Positions 37,285 to 45,325 of a DNA stretch of 64,000 bases are shown here, in pieces. The translations under genes and the position numbers were made by a program. The first letter of the stretch is position 1, and the number at the start of each line of letters is the position of its first letter. Where the stretch lies: contig NZ_SMUV01000070.1 of NCBI RefSeq assembly GCF_004358185.1, positions 62,001-126,000 of the forward strand, given 5' to 3'. The notes beneath the pieces were generated by a model that was not told where the DNA came from, made no database searches, and worked only from the letters and a program-made list of their open reading frames with translations. The stretch comes from Antarcticimicrobium luteum. Its GTDB lineage: Bacteria > Pseudomonadota > Alphaproteobacteria > Rhodobacterales > Rhodobacteraceae.

Positions 37285-38595
37285 GTGGCCGAAAAGACCG
37301 ATCCGAAACCCGATCAGGATACGGCAGCCGATCCGCGGGCCGAAACGCCCCCCGGGGCGGGTGAGCCGGCGGCCGGTTCCGATACGCCGACCGAAGAGGG
37401 TGGCCTGGCCGTGTCCGCGGATACGCCTGAGACCGAAGAGCGTCTTGACGATGCGGACGCGGGCGCGGAGCGTGTCTCCGAAGCCGAAGCCGAAGCCGAA
37501 GCCGAAGCCGAAGCCGAAGCCGAAGCCGAAGCCGAAGCCGAAGAGGCACGGGCCGAACCGGTTCCGCAGGCCGCCGATCGGTTGATCGTGAAACGCGGTG
37601 GCTTTGTCCCGGCGCTGATCGGCGGCGTTCTGGCCGCTGCATTGGGGTTTGTCGCCGCGCGGACCGAACTCCTCGATCCGGTTCTGCCCGCTGCGCTGAA
37701 ATCCGGCACCGGCGGCGCCGCGATCGCCACGCTGCAATCGGATGTGGCGGCGAACACCGCGGCGCTGACGGCGCTGCAGGGCAGGGTCTCTGGCCTCGGT
37801 ATCCCGGATCTGGCCCCCGTCACCGCGAAACTCGATGGTCTGTCCGACCGGGTTGCGGGCACCGAGGATGCGCTGGACCGTCTGCGCGCCGAGCTGTCCG
37901 ATCTTTCCGGCACGCTCGCCGCGCTGGACGCCCGGCTGACCGAACTGGAAAAGCGCCCGCTGACCGAGGGCGCCGCGCCCGAGGCCGTCGCCGCCTATGA
38001 GCGGGAGCTGGCGGCGATGCAGCAGGCGCTGGCCAGTCAGCGCGCCGAGGTCGAAAAAATGGTCGCCGAGGCGCGTGAAACCGAGGCCAGGGCCTCGGAG
38101 GCCGCGCAGCTGGCGGCCAACCGCGGCGCAGTGGCCCGTCTGCGCGGTGCGCTCGACGGCGGTGCGCCCTATGCCGATATTCTGGAGGAGCTGCGCGCCG
38201 GCGGTCTGTCCGTGCCCGAGGCGCTGTCGGCCACGGCCAGCGGCGGGGTGGTGACGCTGGCGGTGCTGCGCGGCACCTTTCCGCCCGCCGCGCGCGATGC
38301 GCTGGCCGCGGCCCGCGCCGGCACCGTTGAGAGCGACCGCAGTATCGGCGCCTTTCTGCGGCGGCAGCTCGGCGCCCGCTCGGTCGCGCCGCGCGCGGGC
38401 GACGATCCCGACGCCATCTTGTCGCGGGCCGAGGCGGCGCTGACCGCCGGCCGGCTGACCGAGACCCTGGACGAGATCGCCGCCCTGCCCGAGCCCGCCC
38501 GCGCCGCGCTGGCGGACTGGACCGCGCTTGCCCGCCAGCGCCTGTCTGCGCTGGAGGCTGCGGATACGCTGGCGCAAAGCCTGAACACCAATTGA
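37285..38595 (+). CDS. Mitofilin/Mic60-family inner membrane protein (alphaproteobacterial Mic60)
   Basis: The 436-residue product has an acidic low-complexity N-terminus (with a run of Glu-Ala repeats at about residues 65-87), one membrane segment (about 106-128), a long coiled coil (about 150-290) and a C-terminal mitofilin-like domain (from about 300). In this order these are the parts of Mic60, the crista-junction protein of mitochondria, for which an alphaproteobacterial homologue in a hemD-hemY neighbourhood is described. I chose the GTG at 37285 because AAGGGG lies seven to ten bases upstream; the longer in-frame reading at 37153 runs through hemD. Likely co-transcribed with hemD and the following gene. 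Confidence 0.9.
   Translation: MAEKTDPKPDQDTAADPRAETPPGAGEPAAGSDTPTEEGGLAVSADTPETEERLDDADAGAERVSEAEAEAEAEAEAEAEAEAEAEEARAEPVPQAADRLIVKRGGFVPALIGGVLAAALGFVAARTELLDPVLPAALKSGTGGAAIATLQSDVAANTAALTALQGRVSGLGIPDLAPVTAKLDGLSDRVAGTEDALDRLRAELSDLSGTLAALDARLTELEKRPLTEGAAPEAVAAYERELAAMQQALASQRAEVEKMVAEARETEARASEAAQLAANRGAVARLRGALDGGAPYADILEELRAGGLSVPEALSATASGGVVTLAVLRGTFPPAARDALAAARAGTVESDRSIGAFLRRQLGARSVAPRAGDDPDAILSRAEAALTAGRLTETLDEIAALPEPARAALADWTALARQRLSALEAADTLAQSLNTN
37478..37543. repeat. Tandem hexanucleotide repeat (CCGAAG, 11 perfect copies) inside mic60
   Basis: Eleven uninterrupted copies of CCGAAG run from 37478 to 37543, giving alternating Glu-Ala. Each unit is two codons, so copy-number change would keep the frame and alter only the length of the acidic linker. 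No other tandem repeat of this length was noticed in the window. Confidence 0.95.
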
Positions 38596-38605
38596 GGGAC
38601 CTGCG

Positions 38606-40138
38606 ATGCTGTGGTCACTTCTGAAAATCCTGGTCTTCGTGGCCATCATCGCGGCACTGGCCCTGGGGGCAGGGCTGTTGCTGGAAATGCGCGGCGGTGT
38701 GCAGATCACCGCGGCGGGAACCGAATACACCCTCGGTCCGCTGCAATCGGTCATCGCCCTGCTGGCGTTGGTGGTGCTGGTCTGGCTGCTGCTCAAGCTC
38801 GCGTCGCTGCTGGTGGCGACCTGGCGGTTTCTCAACGGCGACGAGACCGCGCTGTCGCGGTTCTTCGACAAGGGACGCGAGCGGCGCGGCTACAAGGCGC
38901 TGGCCGATGGCATGATGGCGCTGGCCTCGGGCGAGGGGCGGCTGGCCATGGCCAAGGCCTCGCGCGCCGCGAAATACCTCGACAAGCCCGAGCTGACCGA
39001 TCTGCTGACCGCGCAGGCGGCCGAGATGGCCGGCGACACCCGCAAGGCCGCCGAAACCTACAAGAAGCTGGTGACCAATGAGGCGACCCGCTTTGTCGGT
39101 GTGCGCGGCATCATGAAACAGAAACTGGCCGAGGGCGATACCGAGACCGCCCGCAAGCTGGCGGAAAAGGCGCTGGCGTTGCGGCCCCGACATGAGGAAA
39201 CGCAGGACGTGCTGCTCGACCTTCAGGCGCGGGCGCAGGACTGGGCCGGGGCGCGCAGCACGCTGTCCGCCAAGCTCAAATCGGGGAGTTTGCCCCGCGA
39301 TGTGTACAAACGCCGCGACGCGGTGCTGGCGCTGTCCGAGGCGCGCGACGTGGTCGGCGAGGAGGTGTCGATCGAGGCCCGCGAACGCGCCATCGAGGCC
39401 AATCGCCTGTCGCCCGACCTGGTGCCTGCCGCCGCGCTGGCCGCCCGCGCCTATATCGCGCAGGGCAAACCGAAGATGGCGGTTCGGGTGCTGAAAAAGG
39501 CCTGGGAGGCGCAGCCGCATCCCGACATCGCGGCCGCCTTCGCCGGGATCGCCCCGGACGAGACACCGGAGGAGCGGCTGAAACGGTTTCAGACGCTGAC
39601 CAGGATCAACCCGCACCACCCGGAGACCCGGCTGCTGCTGGCCGAGCTGAACATCGTGGCCGGGGATTTCCCCGAGGCGCGCCGCGCGTTGGGCGATCTG
39701 GTGGAAAAGGCGGCCGATGCGCGGCCGCTGACCCTGATGGCGGCGATCGAGCGGGGCGAGGGCGCCTCGGACGCGGTGGTGCAGGGCTGGCTGGCGCGGG
39801 CGCTGAGCGCGCCGCGCGGGCCGCAATGGATCTGTGACAACTGCAATCACATCCACGCCGAATGGGCGCCGTTCTGCGAGTTTTGCCACAGCTTCGACAC
39901 GCTGAGCTGGACCACCCCGAAGATGCCGGAGATTTCCAGCGCCATGGGCGGGGCGATGCTGCCGCTGATCACCGGGCGGCTGGAGGACGGGCGCCGGGCA
40001 GGGGAGGAGATCCCGGAGGCCGAAGAGGTGATCGAAGAGCCACAAACGCCGGACGCACAGAGGCCGGACGCGGAGGTGATCGAGGCCGAGGATGTGACGG
40101 AGGCCGATCTCTCCGGCACCGCGGACGAGATGAAATAA
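38606..40138 (+). CDS. HemY N-terminal domain / TPR membrane protein with C-terminal zinc ribbon
   Basis: The 510-residue product starts with two membrane helices (about residues 6-27 and 47-67), then the HemY-N type region and a helical TPR-like body (residues about 75-390). Near residue 408 is a four-cysteine ribbon, CDNC ... CEFC, that should bind metal, followed by an acidic tail. In alphaproteobacteria this gene follows mic60 (the Orf52 neighbour) and may act in membrane organisation or tetrapyrrole metabolism; its exact activity is not known. It lies ten bases after mic60. Confidence 0.85.
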   Translation: MLWSLLKILVFVAIIAALALGAGLLLEMRGGVQITAAGTEYTLGPLQSVIALLALVVLVWLLLKLASLLVATWRFLNGDETALSRFFDKGRERRGYKALADGMMALASGEGRLAMAKASRAAKYLDKPELTDLLTAQAAEMAGDTRKAAETYKKLVTNEATRFVGVRGIMKQKLAEGDTETARKLAEKALALRPRHEETQDVLLDLQARAQDWAGARSTLSAKLKSGSLPRDVYKRRDAVLALSEARDVVGEEVSIEARERAIEANRLSPDLVPAAALAARAYIAQGKPKMAVRVLKKAWEAQPHPDIAAAFAGIAPDETPEERLKRFQTLTRINPHHPETRLLLAELNIVAGDFPEARRALGDLVEKAADARPLTLMAAIERGEGASDAVVQGWLARALSAPRGPQWICDNCNHIHAEWAPFCEFCHSFDTLSWTTPKMPEISSAMGGAMLPLITGRLEDGRRAGEEIPEAEEVIEEPQTPDAQRPDAEVIEAEDVTEADLSGTADEMK

Positions 40139-40185
40139 CCCCTTTCCTGACCCGCGCGGCGGTGCTATGAGCGCACCGCACCAGG

Positions 40186-40261
40186 GCCGCTGTAGCTCAG
40201 CTGGTAGAGCACGTCATTCGTAATGATGGGGTCGGGGGTTCGAGTCCCTTCAGCGGCACCA
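40186..40261 (+). tRNA. tRNA-Thr (anticodon CGT)
   Basis: 76 bases fold as a tRNA: acceptor GCCGCTG (40186-40192) pairs CAGCGGC (40251-40257), with the D arm GCTCAGCTGGTAGAGC, an anticodon stem CGTCA/TGATG with loop TTCGTAA, a T arm with TTCGAGT, discriminator A and encoded CCA. Anticodon CGT reads ACG for threonine. Confidence 0.97.
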
Positions 40262-40311
40262 CTAAATCCCTGAAAAGTACCGAGGTGCGGCCGCACGCCG
40301 TTGTTGTCCGA

Positions 40312-41124
40312 TCACACGTCTGGCGGGAGTGCGCAGTGCGGGCGCTGCGGCGCGGCGAGGGTGTTTTTGTAGGCCTCGAGATAGGACCCGATCCTGTCGC
40401 ACAAGGACCCGCCAAAGCGCGGATTGACCTCGAAAATGTGAACCTGGTCCCGCCCGACCCGGTAATCAATGCAACAGGTTCCGTCGCGGAACCCGGCCGC
40501 ATCGAGAACGCGCCGGGACAGATCCAGGTGTTCCGTCTGCCCCTGCCATTGCCTGCCCAGCGGAGGTGTTTGGGCGCCCTTTACACAAGGGATGTCCGGC
40601 ATCGTGTAACGGATGCTTGCCTCGAACAGAATCCGGCCGTCCCGCAGGAGAAGATGTGTCGCCCACTCTTCGGTTCCGGGCAGATAGGCTTGCGCGAACT
40701 GGGTGTCGTGGTCGATCTCATGACAGGGCGCTGGCCGGGCCGGCACGATGCAGGAGTTTTTCCCCCAATCATCGCGGCGCTGTTTCAGGATGACGGGATA
40801 GGCATCCGGGTCGGCCGGCCAGGACGAAAACATCGGCGGTATGCATGCCCCAAGCCCGGCCCGGATCATCGCATTGTTGAAGGCGAGCTTGTCATGGCAC
40901 AGGGCCTCGGCTTCGGCCGAGGCAAGCAGGGCGGGAATGGCCTCTCCCCGGGCGATTCGGGGCGCTAGCGCGGCGCGGTCATCGAGGCGGAGTGGAACGA
41001 CCAGGTCATAGGCGGCGAGATCCAATCCCCCGAGGGTGTCCATGTGGAATTCATGGCCGGCCGCCTCTGTGCCGGATCTGAGTCCTGTTTTCCAATCTTG
41101 GTGGGCACCGAAAATGACTTTCAA
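40312..41124 (-). CDS. ATP-grasp domain protein, substrate unknown
   Basis: The 270-residue product starts MKVIFGAHQDWKTGLR. The ATP-grasp body shows the Lys in YPVILKQRRDDWGKNS, the acidic residues in GTEEWATHLLL and IDYRVGRDQVHIFEVNPRFGGS, with the typical Glu/Asn metal ligands. N-terminal region resembles a sugar/peptide-ligase pre-ATP-grasp fold. Carboxylate-amine ligase activity would be usual, but no partner gene lies beside it. It is convergent with tRNA-Thr, 50 bases away, and its start is followed by a 148-base gap before the next gene. Confidence 0.75.
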   Translation of the reverse strand: MKVIFGAHQDWKTGLRSGTEAAGHEFHMDTLGGLDLAAYDLVVPLRLDDRAALAPRIARGEAIPALLASAEAEALCHDKLAFNNAMIRAGLGACIPPMFSSWPADPDAYPVILKQRRDDWGKNSCIVPARPAPCHEIDHDTQFAQAYLPGTEEWATHLLLRDGRILFEASIRYTMPDIPCVKGAQTPPLGRQWQGQTEHLDLSRRVLDAAGFRDGTCCIDYRVGRDQVHIFEVNPRFGGSLCDRIGSYLEAYKNTLAAPQRPHCALPPDV

Positions 41125-41272
41125 CGACTGACGTTTCCGGAATTGTGATTCACCGATAATTCAAATCTCTAGTCCAAGGGATGCCGGGAGGAAACCGATT
41201 TGGGTGCTCAGGCCGCCACGACCGCGCGCAGCGGGCACAGGCAAGCGACAGGGCTGATCCGTGGCCCTGGGG

Positions 41273-41956
41273 TCAGCCGCAGTTGTCGACCAGCTCGCGC
41301 AGGCGTTCGATGCTTTCGATCCGGGCCCGGCTCTTTTCGATGGTTACACCGGACCGCTTGAGCCGGGCAAAGGCGCGCGACAGGCTTTCGGGTTTCATTC
41401 CCAGCCGCCCGGCGATCAGCACCTTGTCATAGGGCATTTTCACCACGCAGCCGCCATCGTCGCAGGCGCAGAGATCCAGCAGAAACTCGGCGACCCGCTG
41501 GGCCCCGGTCTGGGCCTTGAGCTGTTCGAGCTGGGCGACCAGCGAATGCAGGTGGATGAAGGTCGAGGACAGGATCGAAAGTCCCACCTCGGCGTCACGC
41601 TTGATCAGATCGACCAGAACGCTGGTCGGAAGATGCAGCACCTCGGCCGAGGTGGCGGCCTCGGCCGAGACCGGATAGGGCAGGCGCCGCAGCGCCACCG
41701 CCTCGCCAAAGCTTTCGCCGCGGGTGAAGACGCTGACCACGGCCTCGTTGCCGTTTGGGGTGACGCGGTACAGCTTGACCCAGCCTTCCAGAACGATGTG
41801 GATCGCGTCGGCGGGCTCGTCCTGTAGAAAAAGGGTTTCGCCGCGGTCATAGCGATGGCAGATCGCACGCGACAACAGCGGCTCGACATGCTGGTCCGGC
41901 AGGGACCGCAGCAGAACCGAGTTTCGCGCGATCTCCTCGTGGTGTTTGTGAACCAA
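41273..41956 (-). CDS. Crp/Fnr-family regulator, NNR/DNR type
   Basis: The 227-residue protein has a cyclic-nucleotide-binding-like sensory domain (residues about 10-125), a dimer helix and a C-terminal winged helix with the recognition segment E190-S-L-S-R194, the FNR-type E-x-x-S-R that reads TTGA half-sites. It lacks the N-terminal cysteine cluster of oxygen-sensing FNR, so a haem/NO-sensing NNR or DNR mode is likely. It lies just downstream of nosX on the same strand. Start is a TTG after AGAAGGA. Cysteines 163, 165 and 170 form a close group of unknown role. Confidence 0.85.
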   Translation of the reverse strand: MVHKHHEEIARNSVLLRSLPDQHVEPLLSRAICHRYDRGETLFLQDEPADAIHIVLEGWVKLYRVTPNGNEAVVSVFTRGESFGEAVALRRLPYPVSAEAATSAEVLHLPTSVLVDLIKRDAEVGLSILSSTFIHLHSLVAQLEQLKAQTGAQRVAEFLLDLCACDDGGCVVKMPYDKVLIAGRLGMKPESLSRAFARLKRSGVTIEKSRARIESIERLRELVDNCG

Positions 41957-42175
41957 GACCTGTCCTTCTTGTTCCCGTTGCCCGTGCCGGTTTCCATGGG
42001 TGTGCTAGCAAAATGCACGCGCGCCGTCCACGGCATTGGGATCCGGGCAGGACAGGTCGGGGCAGGACAGGTAGGTGCGGCGGTGGTCGCGGGGCCGTCC
42101 GGTCGCGCGGCCCCCTGGCGCGTTGCGGGGTCTTCATCGTGCTGCCGCGCGCCGGTGCGGGTCGCCCCCCCGCCG

Positions 42176-43081
42176 TCAGATCGCGGTTTCCAGCCGCGCC
42201 TGCGGGAATTGCGCGAGAACTTCGGCGCCGCGCGCTGGCGTCAGCAGACACAGCGCGGTGGACAGCCCGTCGGCCAGCGCCGCGCCCGGCGCCGAGACCG
42301 AAACCAGCGCGCGCCGGGGCGCGCCGCCGACCGGGTTCAGGATATGGCCCTGCCCGGTTCCGGCATCCAGCAGGGTGCCCAGCGGTGCCGAGGTGGCCAG
42401 CGCGCGGTCGGTCAGGGTCATCCGCCGCACGATCCGGCCCGCCGGATCGGCGATGCCGACCGACCAGTCGGCGCCGTCGGCGCGATGGCCCATGGCGGCG
42501 ATCTCGCCCATATCGACCAGCACGTCGCGCAGCCCGCGCGCGCGCAGCAGCGCCGCGATCCGGTCGGTGACCGCGCCCTGAGCGATGCCGTTGAGCGTGA
42601 TCGCCATGCCGGGGGTGGTGAACCGCACGGCGGCGGCGTCAAAACGCAGCCCGGGCCAGCCGACGCGCGCGCGCGCCGCCTCGATGTCATTACCCGCGCC
42701 GTTGCCTGCCGCCAGCGCCAGCCACAGCGGCTGCACGGTCGGATCGAAGGCGCCGCCGGTCGCCCGGTGCAGGGCGCCGGAGAGGCTGAGCAGTTCCAGC
42801 ATCTCGGGCGAGGGCGCGGGCAACACGCCGTCGCGGTTCAGCCGGGAGATCTCGGATTCGCCCTGATAGAGACTGAAAATCGCCTCTAGGCGCTCCAGTT
42901 CCCGCGCGACCTCGGCAAAGATCGGCGCGGCCTCGGGACCGGTCAGCCCGGCCAGTTGCATCGACACCCCTGCGCCCAGCGCGCGGCCCTGCCAGCGGGC
43001 GGTGGCGGGCGCGGCCCGGGCCGGCACGGCGGCGCAGGCGGCGGCGATGGTCAGAAATCTGCGGCGGCTGAATTGGGTCAT
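42176..43081 (-). CDS. nosX: FAD:protein FMN transferase NosX (ApbE-like)
   Basis: The 301-residue product starts MTQFSRRRFLTIAAACAAVPARA, a Tat-type signal, and carries ApbE-family features in GGAFDPTVQPLW, ITLNGIAQGAVTDRIA and VDMGEIAAMGH. It flavinylates the periplasmic FMN domain of NosR in Paracoccus. The gene overlaps nosL by four bases and ends the nos cluster. Confidence 0.9.
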   Translation of the reverse strand: MTQFSRRRFLTIAAACAAVPARAAPATARWQGRALGAGVSMQLAGLTGPEAAPIFAEVARELERLEAIFSLYQGESEISRLNRDGVLPAPSPEMLELLSLSGALHRATGGAFDPTVQPLWLALAAGNGAGNDIEAARARVGWPGLRFDAAAVRFTTPGMAITLNGIAQGAVTDRIAALLRARGLRDVLVDMGEIAAMGHRADGADWSVGIADPAGRIVRRMTLTDRALATSAPLGTLLDAGTGQGHILNPVGGAPRRALVSVSAPGAALADGLSTALCLLTPARGAEVLAQFPQARLETAI

Positions 43082-43617
43082 GACGCGCTCTCCAGTGACG
43101 GGGTCTCAAGCTGTTGATCCAGATCGACGGGGCCCAGCGCTGCGTCGTCGGGGATGTCGGAAAAAGGCAGCGCCTGACCGCCGTAGCGGGCGATGAACCC
43201 GGCGGCCCTGGCAGGATCGGCGAAGGGCACGATCTCGGGCGCCCCCATGCCGCCGGCGACCTCGGCGCCGACCACGAAGGTCGCGGTCTCTGCGGCGGTC
43301 CAGTTCTCGGCGCCGGGGTTTTCCCAGCTGTCCGCGCGGCCCATGTCGCTGACATAGACGGCGGTGATTTCGGCGTCACGCTCGGGGCTTTTCAGATAGG
43401 CCACCAGGTCGCGCACCTGGGCAAAGAACAGCGGCTGTTCGTGCCCGTCCAGATGGATCTGTCCCTTTGGTCCGCCGTGTTCGGCGATGTTCATCTGGCA
43501 GAAATAGCTCAGCGCGACTTCGGTCAACGGCGCCGGCGGCGGCGGTGCGGCGGCCTCGTCCTGTTTGCAGGCGGTCAGCGCCAGCAGCGCGGCAACGATC
43601 ATCAGGCCGTGTCTCAT
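43078..43617 (-). CDS. nosL: Copper-binding lipoprotein NosL
   Basis: The 179-residue product begins with a lipoprotein leader ending LTAC, then VALSYFCQMNIAEHGGPKGQIH, which contains the Cys-X-Met copper-binding region, and VYVSDMGRAD. NosL is an outer-leaflet or periplasmic copper protein helping to build the nitrous oxide reductase copper centres. It overlaps nosX and nosY by four bases. Confidence 0.93.
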   Translation of the reverse strand: MRHGLMIVAALLALTACKQDEAAAPPPPAPLTEVALSYFCQMNIAEHGGPKGQIHLDGHEQPLFFAQVRDLVAYLKSPERDAEITAVYVSDMGRADSWENPGAENWTAAETATFVVGAEVAGGMGAPEIVPFADPARAAGFIARYGGQALPFSDIPDDAALGPVDLDQQLETPSLESAS

Positions 43618-44435
43618 GGCTCGACCCTCCGGAAGGCGGCGCGTGCGGCGGCAAAGCCGAGCACCGGCCAGACCAGCAGCGAGGCCGGTGCCGCCCAGTC
43701 CGGCAGGGCCCGCGCCGCCCCAACCATGCCGCTGCTCAGCGCGACGCCGTCGGAGGCGGCGATATTCCAGACCCGGAAGGCGTCGGCCGGGTTGGCCACC
43801 ATCACCCAGGGAAACACCGATTGCGTGAACGCGCCGCCCTGATCCATCACCACGGCGCCCAGCAGGCCGAGGTCATAGAGCACCACGAAGACGAGCCAGA
43901 GCCCGGCCGCCATGCCCGCCGCCGCGGTTGCGCTTGGCGCCAGCGCCGACAGCAGATAGCCCAGCGTCAGGAACACCGCGCCCAGCAGCACCGAGGTGCA
44001 GATCAGCCGGGCCAGCGCGATCAGGCTGTCAGCCCCCGCGCCGCCGGACCAGGCCGCCACCGCCCCGGCGCTGCCGAAGCCGACGGTCATGGCAAACCCC
44101 AACGCCATCAGCTGCGCGGTGAACTTGCCCAGCAACACCTCGCCCCGCCCTGCCGGATAGGACAGCACCAGCGCCAGACTGCCGCGATCGGCCTCGCCGG
44201 CGATGGCGTCGAACGAGATCATGAGCGCCAGCAGCGGCGCGAGGTAAACCGACAGCGTGGTCATCGAGGCGACCGAAACCGTCAGCATGTCGACCCCCAG
44301 CGTGCCGGTGGGGGCGCTGCCGGCAAAGGTCAGCGCCAGCGCGAAGAGCACCATGATCAGCGTCGTCACGACCAGCCAGCGGTTGCGCCGCAGGATCAGC
44401 ATCTCGGTTCGGGTGATGGCCAGAAAACGGGTCAT
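43614..44435 (-). CDS. nosY: ABC transporter permease NosY
   Basis: The 273-residue product (start MTRFLAITRTEMLILRRNRW at 44435; in-frame upstream Met rejected) has six hydrophobic segments and the NosY-type region SYPAGRGEVLLGKF. With NosF and NosD it forms the ABC complex needed for the copper-sulfide CuZ centre of nitrous oxide reductase. Overlaps nosF and nosL by four bases. Confidence 0.92.
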   Translation of the reverse strand: MTRFLAITRTEMLILRRNRWLVVTTLIMVLFALALTFAGSAPTGTLGVDMLTVSVASMTTLSVYLAPLLALMISFDAIAGEADRGSLALVLSYPAGRGEVLLGKFTAQLMALGFAMTVGFGSAGAVAAWSGGAGADSLIALARLICTSVLLGAVFLTLGYLLSALAPSATAAAGMAAGLWLVFVVLYDLGLLGAVVMDQGGAFTQSVFPWVMVANPADAFRVWNIAASDGVALSSGMVGAARALPDWAAPASLLVWPVLGFAAARAAFRRVEP

Positions 44436-45325
44436 TGCGGCACCTCCTGCGCGTAATGGCGGTACAGGTCTTCCAGGCGTGGCGGGGCAATGTCGATGTC
44501 CGCCACCGCCTCGCCCATGGCGGCGACGCGGCGCAGCGCGTCCATTTTTTCGGTCGGGCTGCACAGGATCTCGACCGATGCGCCGTTGATCCGCCGCCCG
44601 CCGGTCCGCGCCGCGACCGCATCGGCGTCGGCGCTGGCGCGCAGGCGCAGCCGGATCGGCAGGCCGGCGCGCGCGCTGAGCCCGGCCAGGGTATCGTCGG
44701 CGACCAGCACACCCCGGCGCAGGATGGCAATCCGGTCGGTGCGCGCCTCGACCTCGGTCAGGGCGTGGCTGGCGATCAGCACGGCGGTTCCCTGTCCGGA
44801 CAGCTCGTCGATGATGTCATAGAGATCCTGGCGCGAGATCGGGTCGAGCCCGCTTGTCGGCTCGTCCAGCAGCGCCACGCGCGGCCGGCCCAGCAGAACC
44901 TGCGCCAACCCCAGCCGCTGCCGCATTCCCTTGGAATAGGTGCCGATGCGGCGGTCGAGTGCGTCGGCCAGCCCGACCCGCTCCAGCAGGGCGCTCACAT
45001 CTGCGCGGGCCCCGGCCAGCCGCGAGAACAGCGTCATCTGTTCGCGTCCGGTCAGCGCGGGGTGAAAGCTGACCGCCTCTGGCAGGAACGCCGTCGCCGC
45101 CCGTGCCGGGGCGCTGCCCGGGGTTGCGCCGGCGACGTCGATGCGCCCGCCGTCGAGGGTGATCAGGCCGAGAATCGCCTTGATCAGGGTCGATTTGCCG
45201 GCACCGTTGTGGCCCAGCAGCGCCACCCGCTCTCCGGGGGCGACCGACAGCGACACCGCGTCGAGCACCCGCAGATTGCCACGATCCTTGCTGGCGCCTT
45301 CGATCTGCAAGACATTATCCGTCAT
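44432..45325 (-). CDS. nosF: ABC transporter ATP-binding protein NosF
   Basis: The 297-residue product shows Walker A GHNGAGKST, signature TYSKGMRQRL, Walker B RVALLDEPTSGLDP and the switch His in ASHALTEV. It powers the NosDFY complex for CuZ sulfur supply. It overlaps nosD by eleven bases and nosY by four. Confidence 0.93.
   Translation of the reverse strand: MTDNVLQIEGASKDRGNLRVLDAVSLSVAPGERVALLGHNGAGKSTLIKAILGLITLDGGRIDVAGATPGSAPARAATAFLPEAVSFHPALTGREQMTLFSRLAGARADVSALLERVGLADALDRRIGTYSKGMRQRLGLAQVLLGRPRVALLDEPTSGLDPISRQDLYDIIDELSGQGTAVLIASHALTEVEARTDRIAILRRGVLVADDTLAGLSARAGLPIRLRLRASADADAVAARTGGRRINGASVEILCSPTEKMDALRRVAAMGEAVADIDIAPPRLEDLYRHYAQEVPQ

Noticed and set aside
37478-37543. 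Repeat array resembling a CRISPR
   Set aside because: The units are contiguous six-base copies without spacers and lie in frame within a coding gene.
40186-41272. tRNA-Thr as an integration site for an island
   Set aside because: No integrase and no repeat of the tRNA 3' end was noticed downstream.
41957-42175. Extra gene or FNR box in the 219-base gap upstream of the nnr-like gene
   Set aside because: No convincing reading frame. It contains a 10-base direct repeat (CAGGACAGGT, near 42050-42072) and a GTGC-N9-GCAC palindrome, neither matching a known box.
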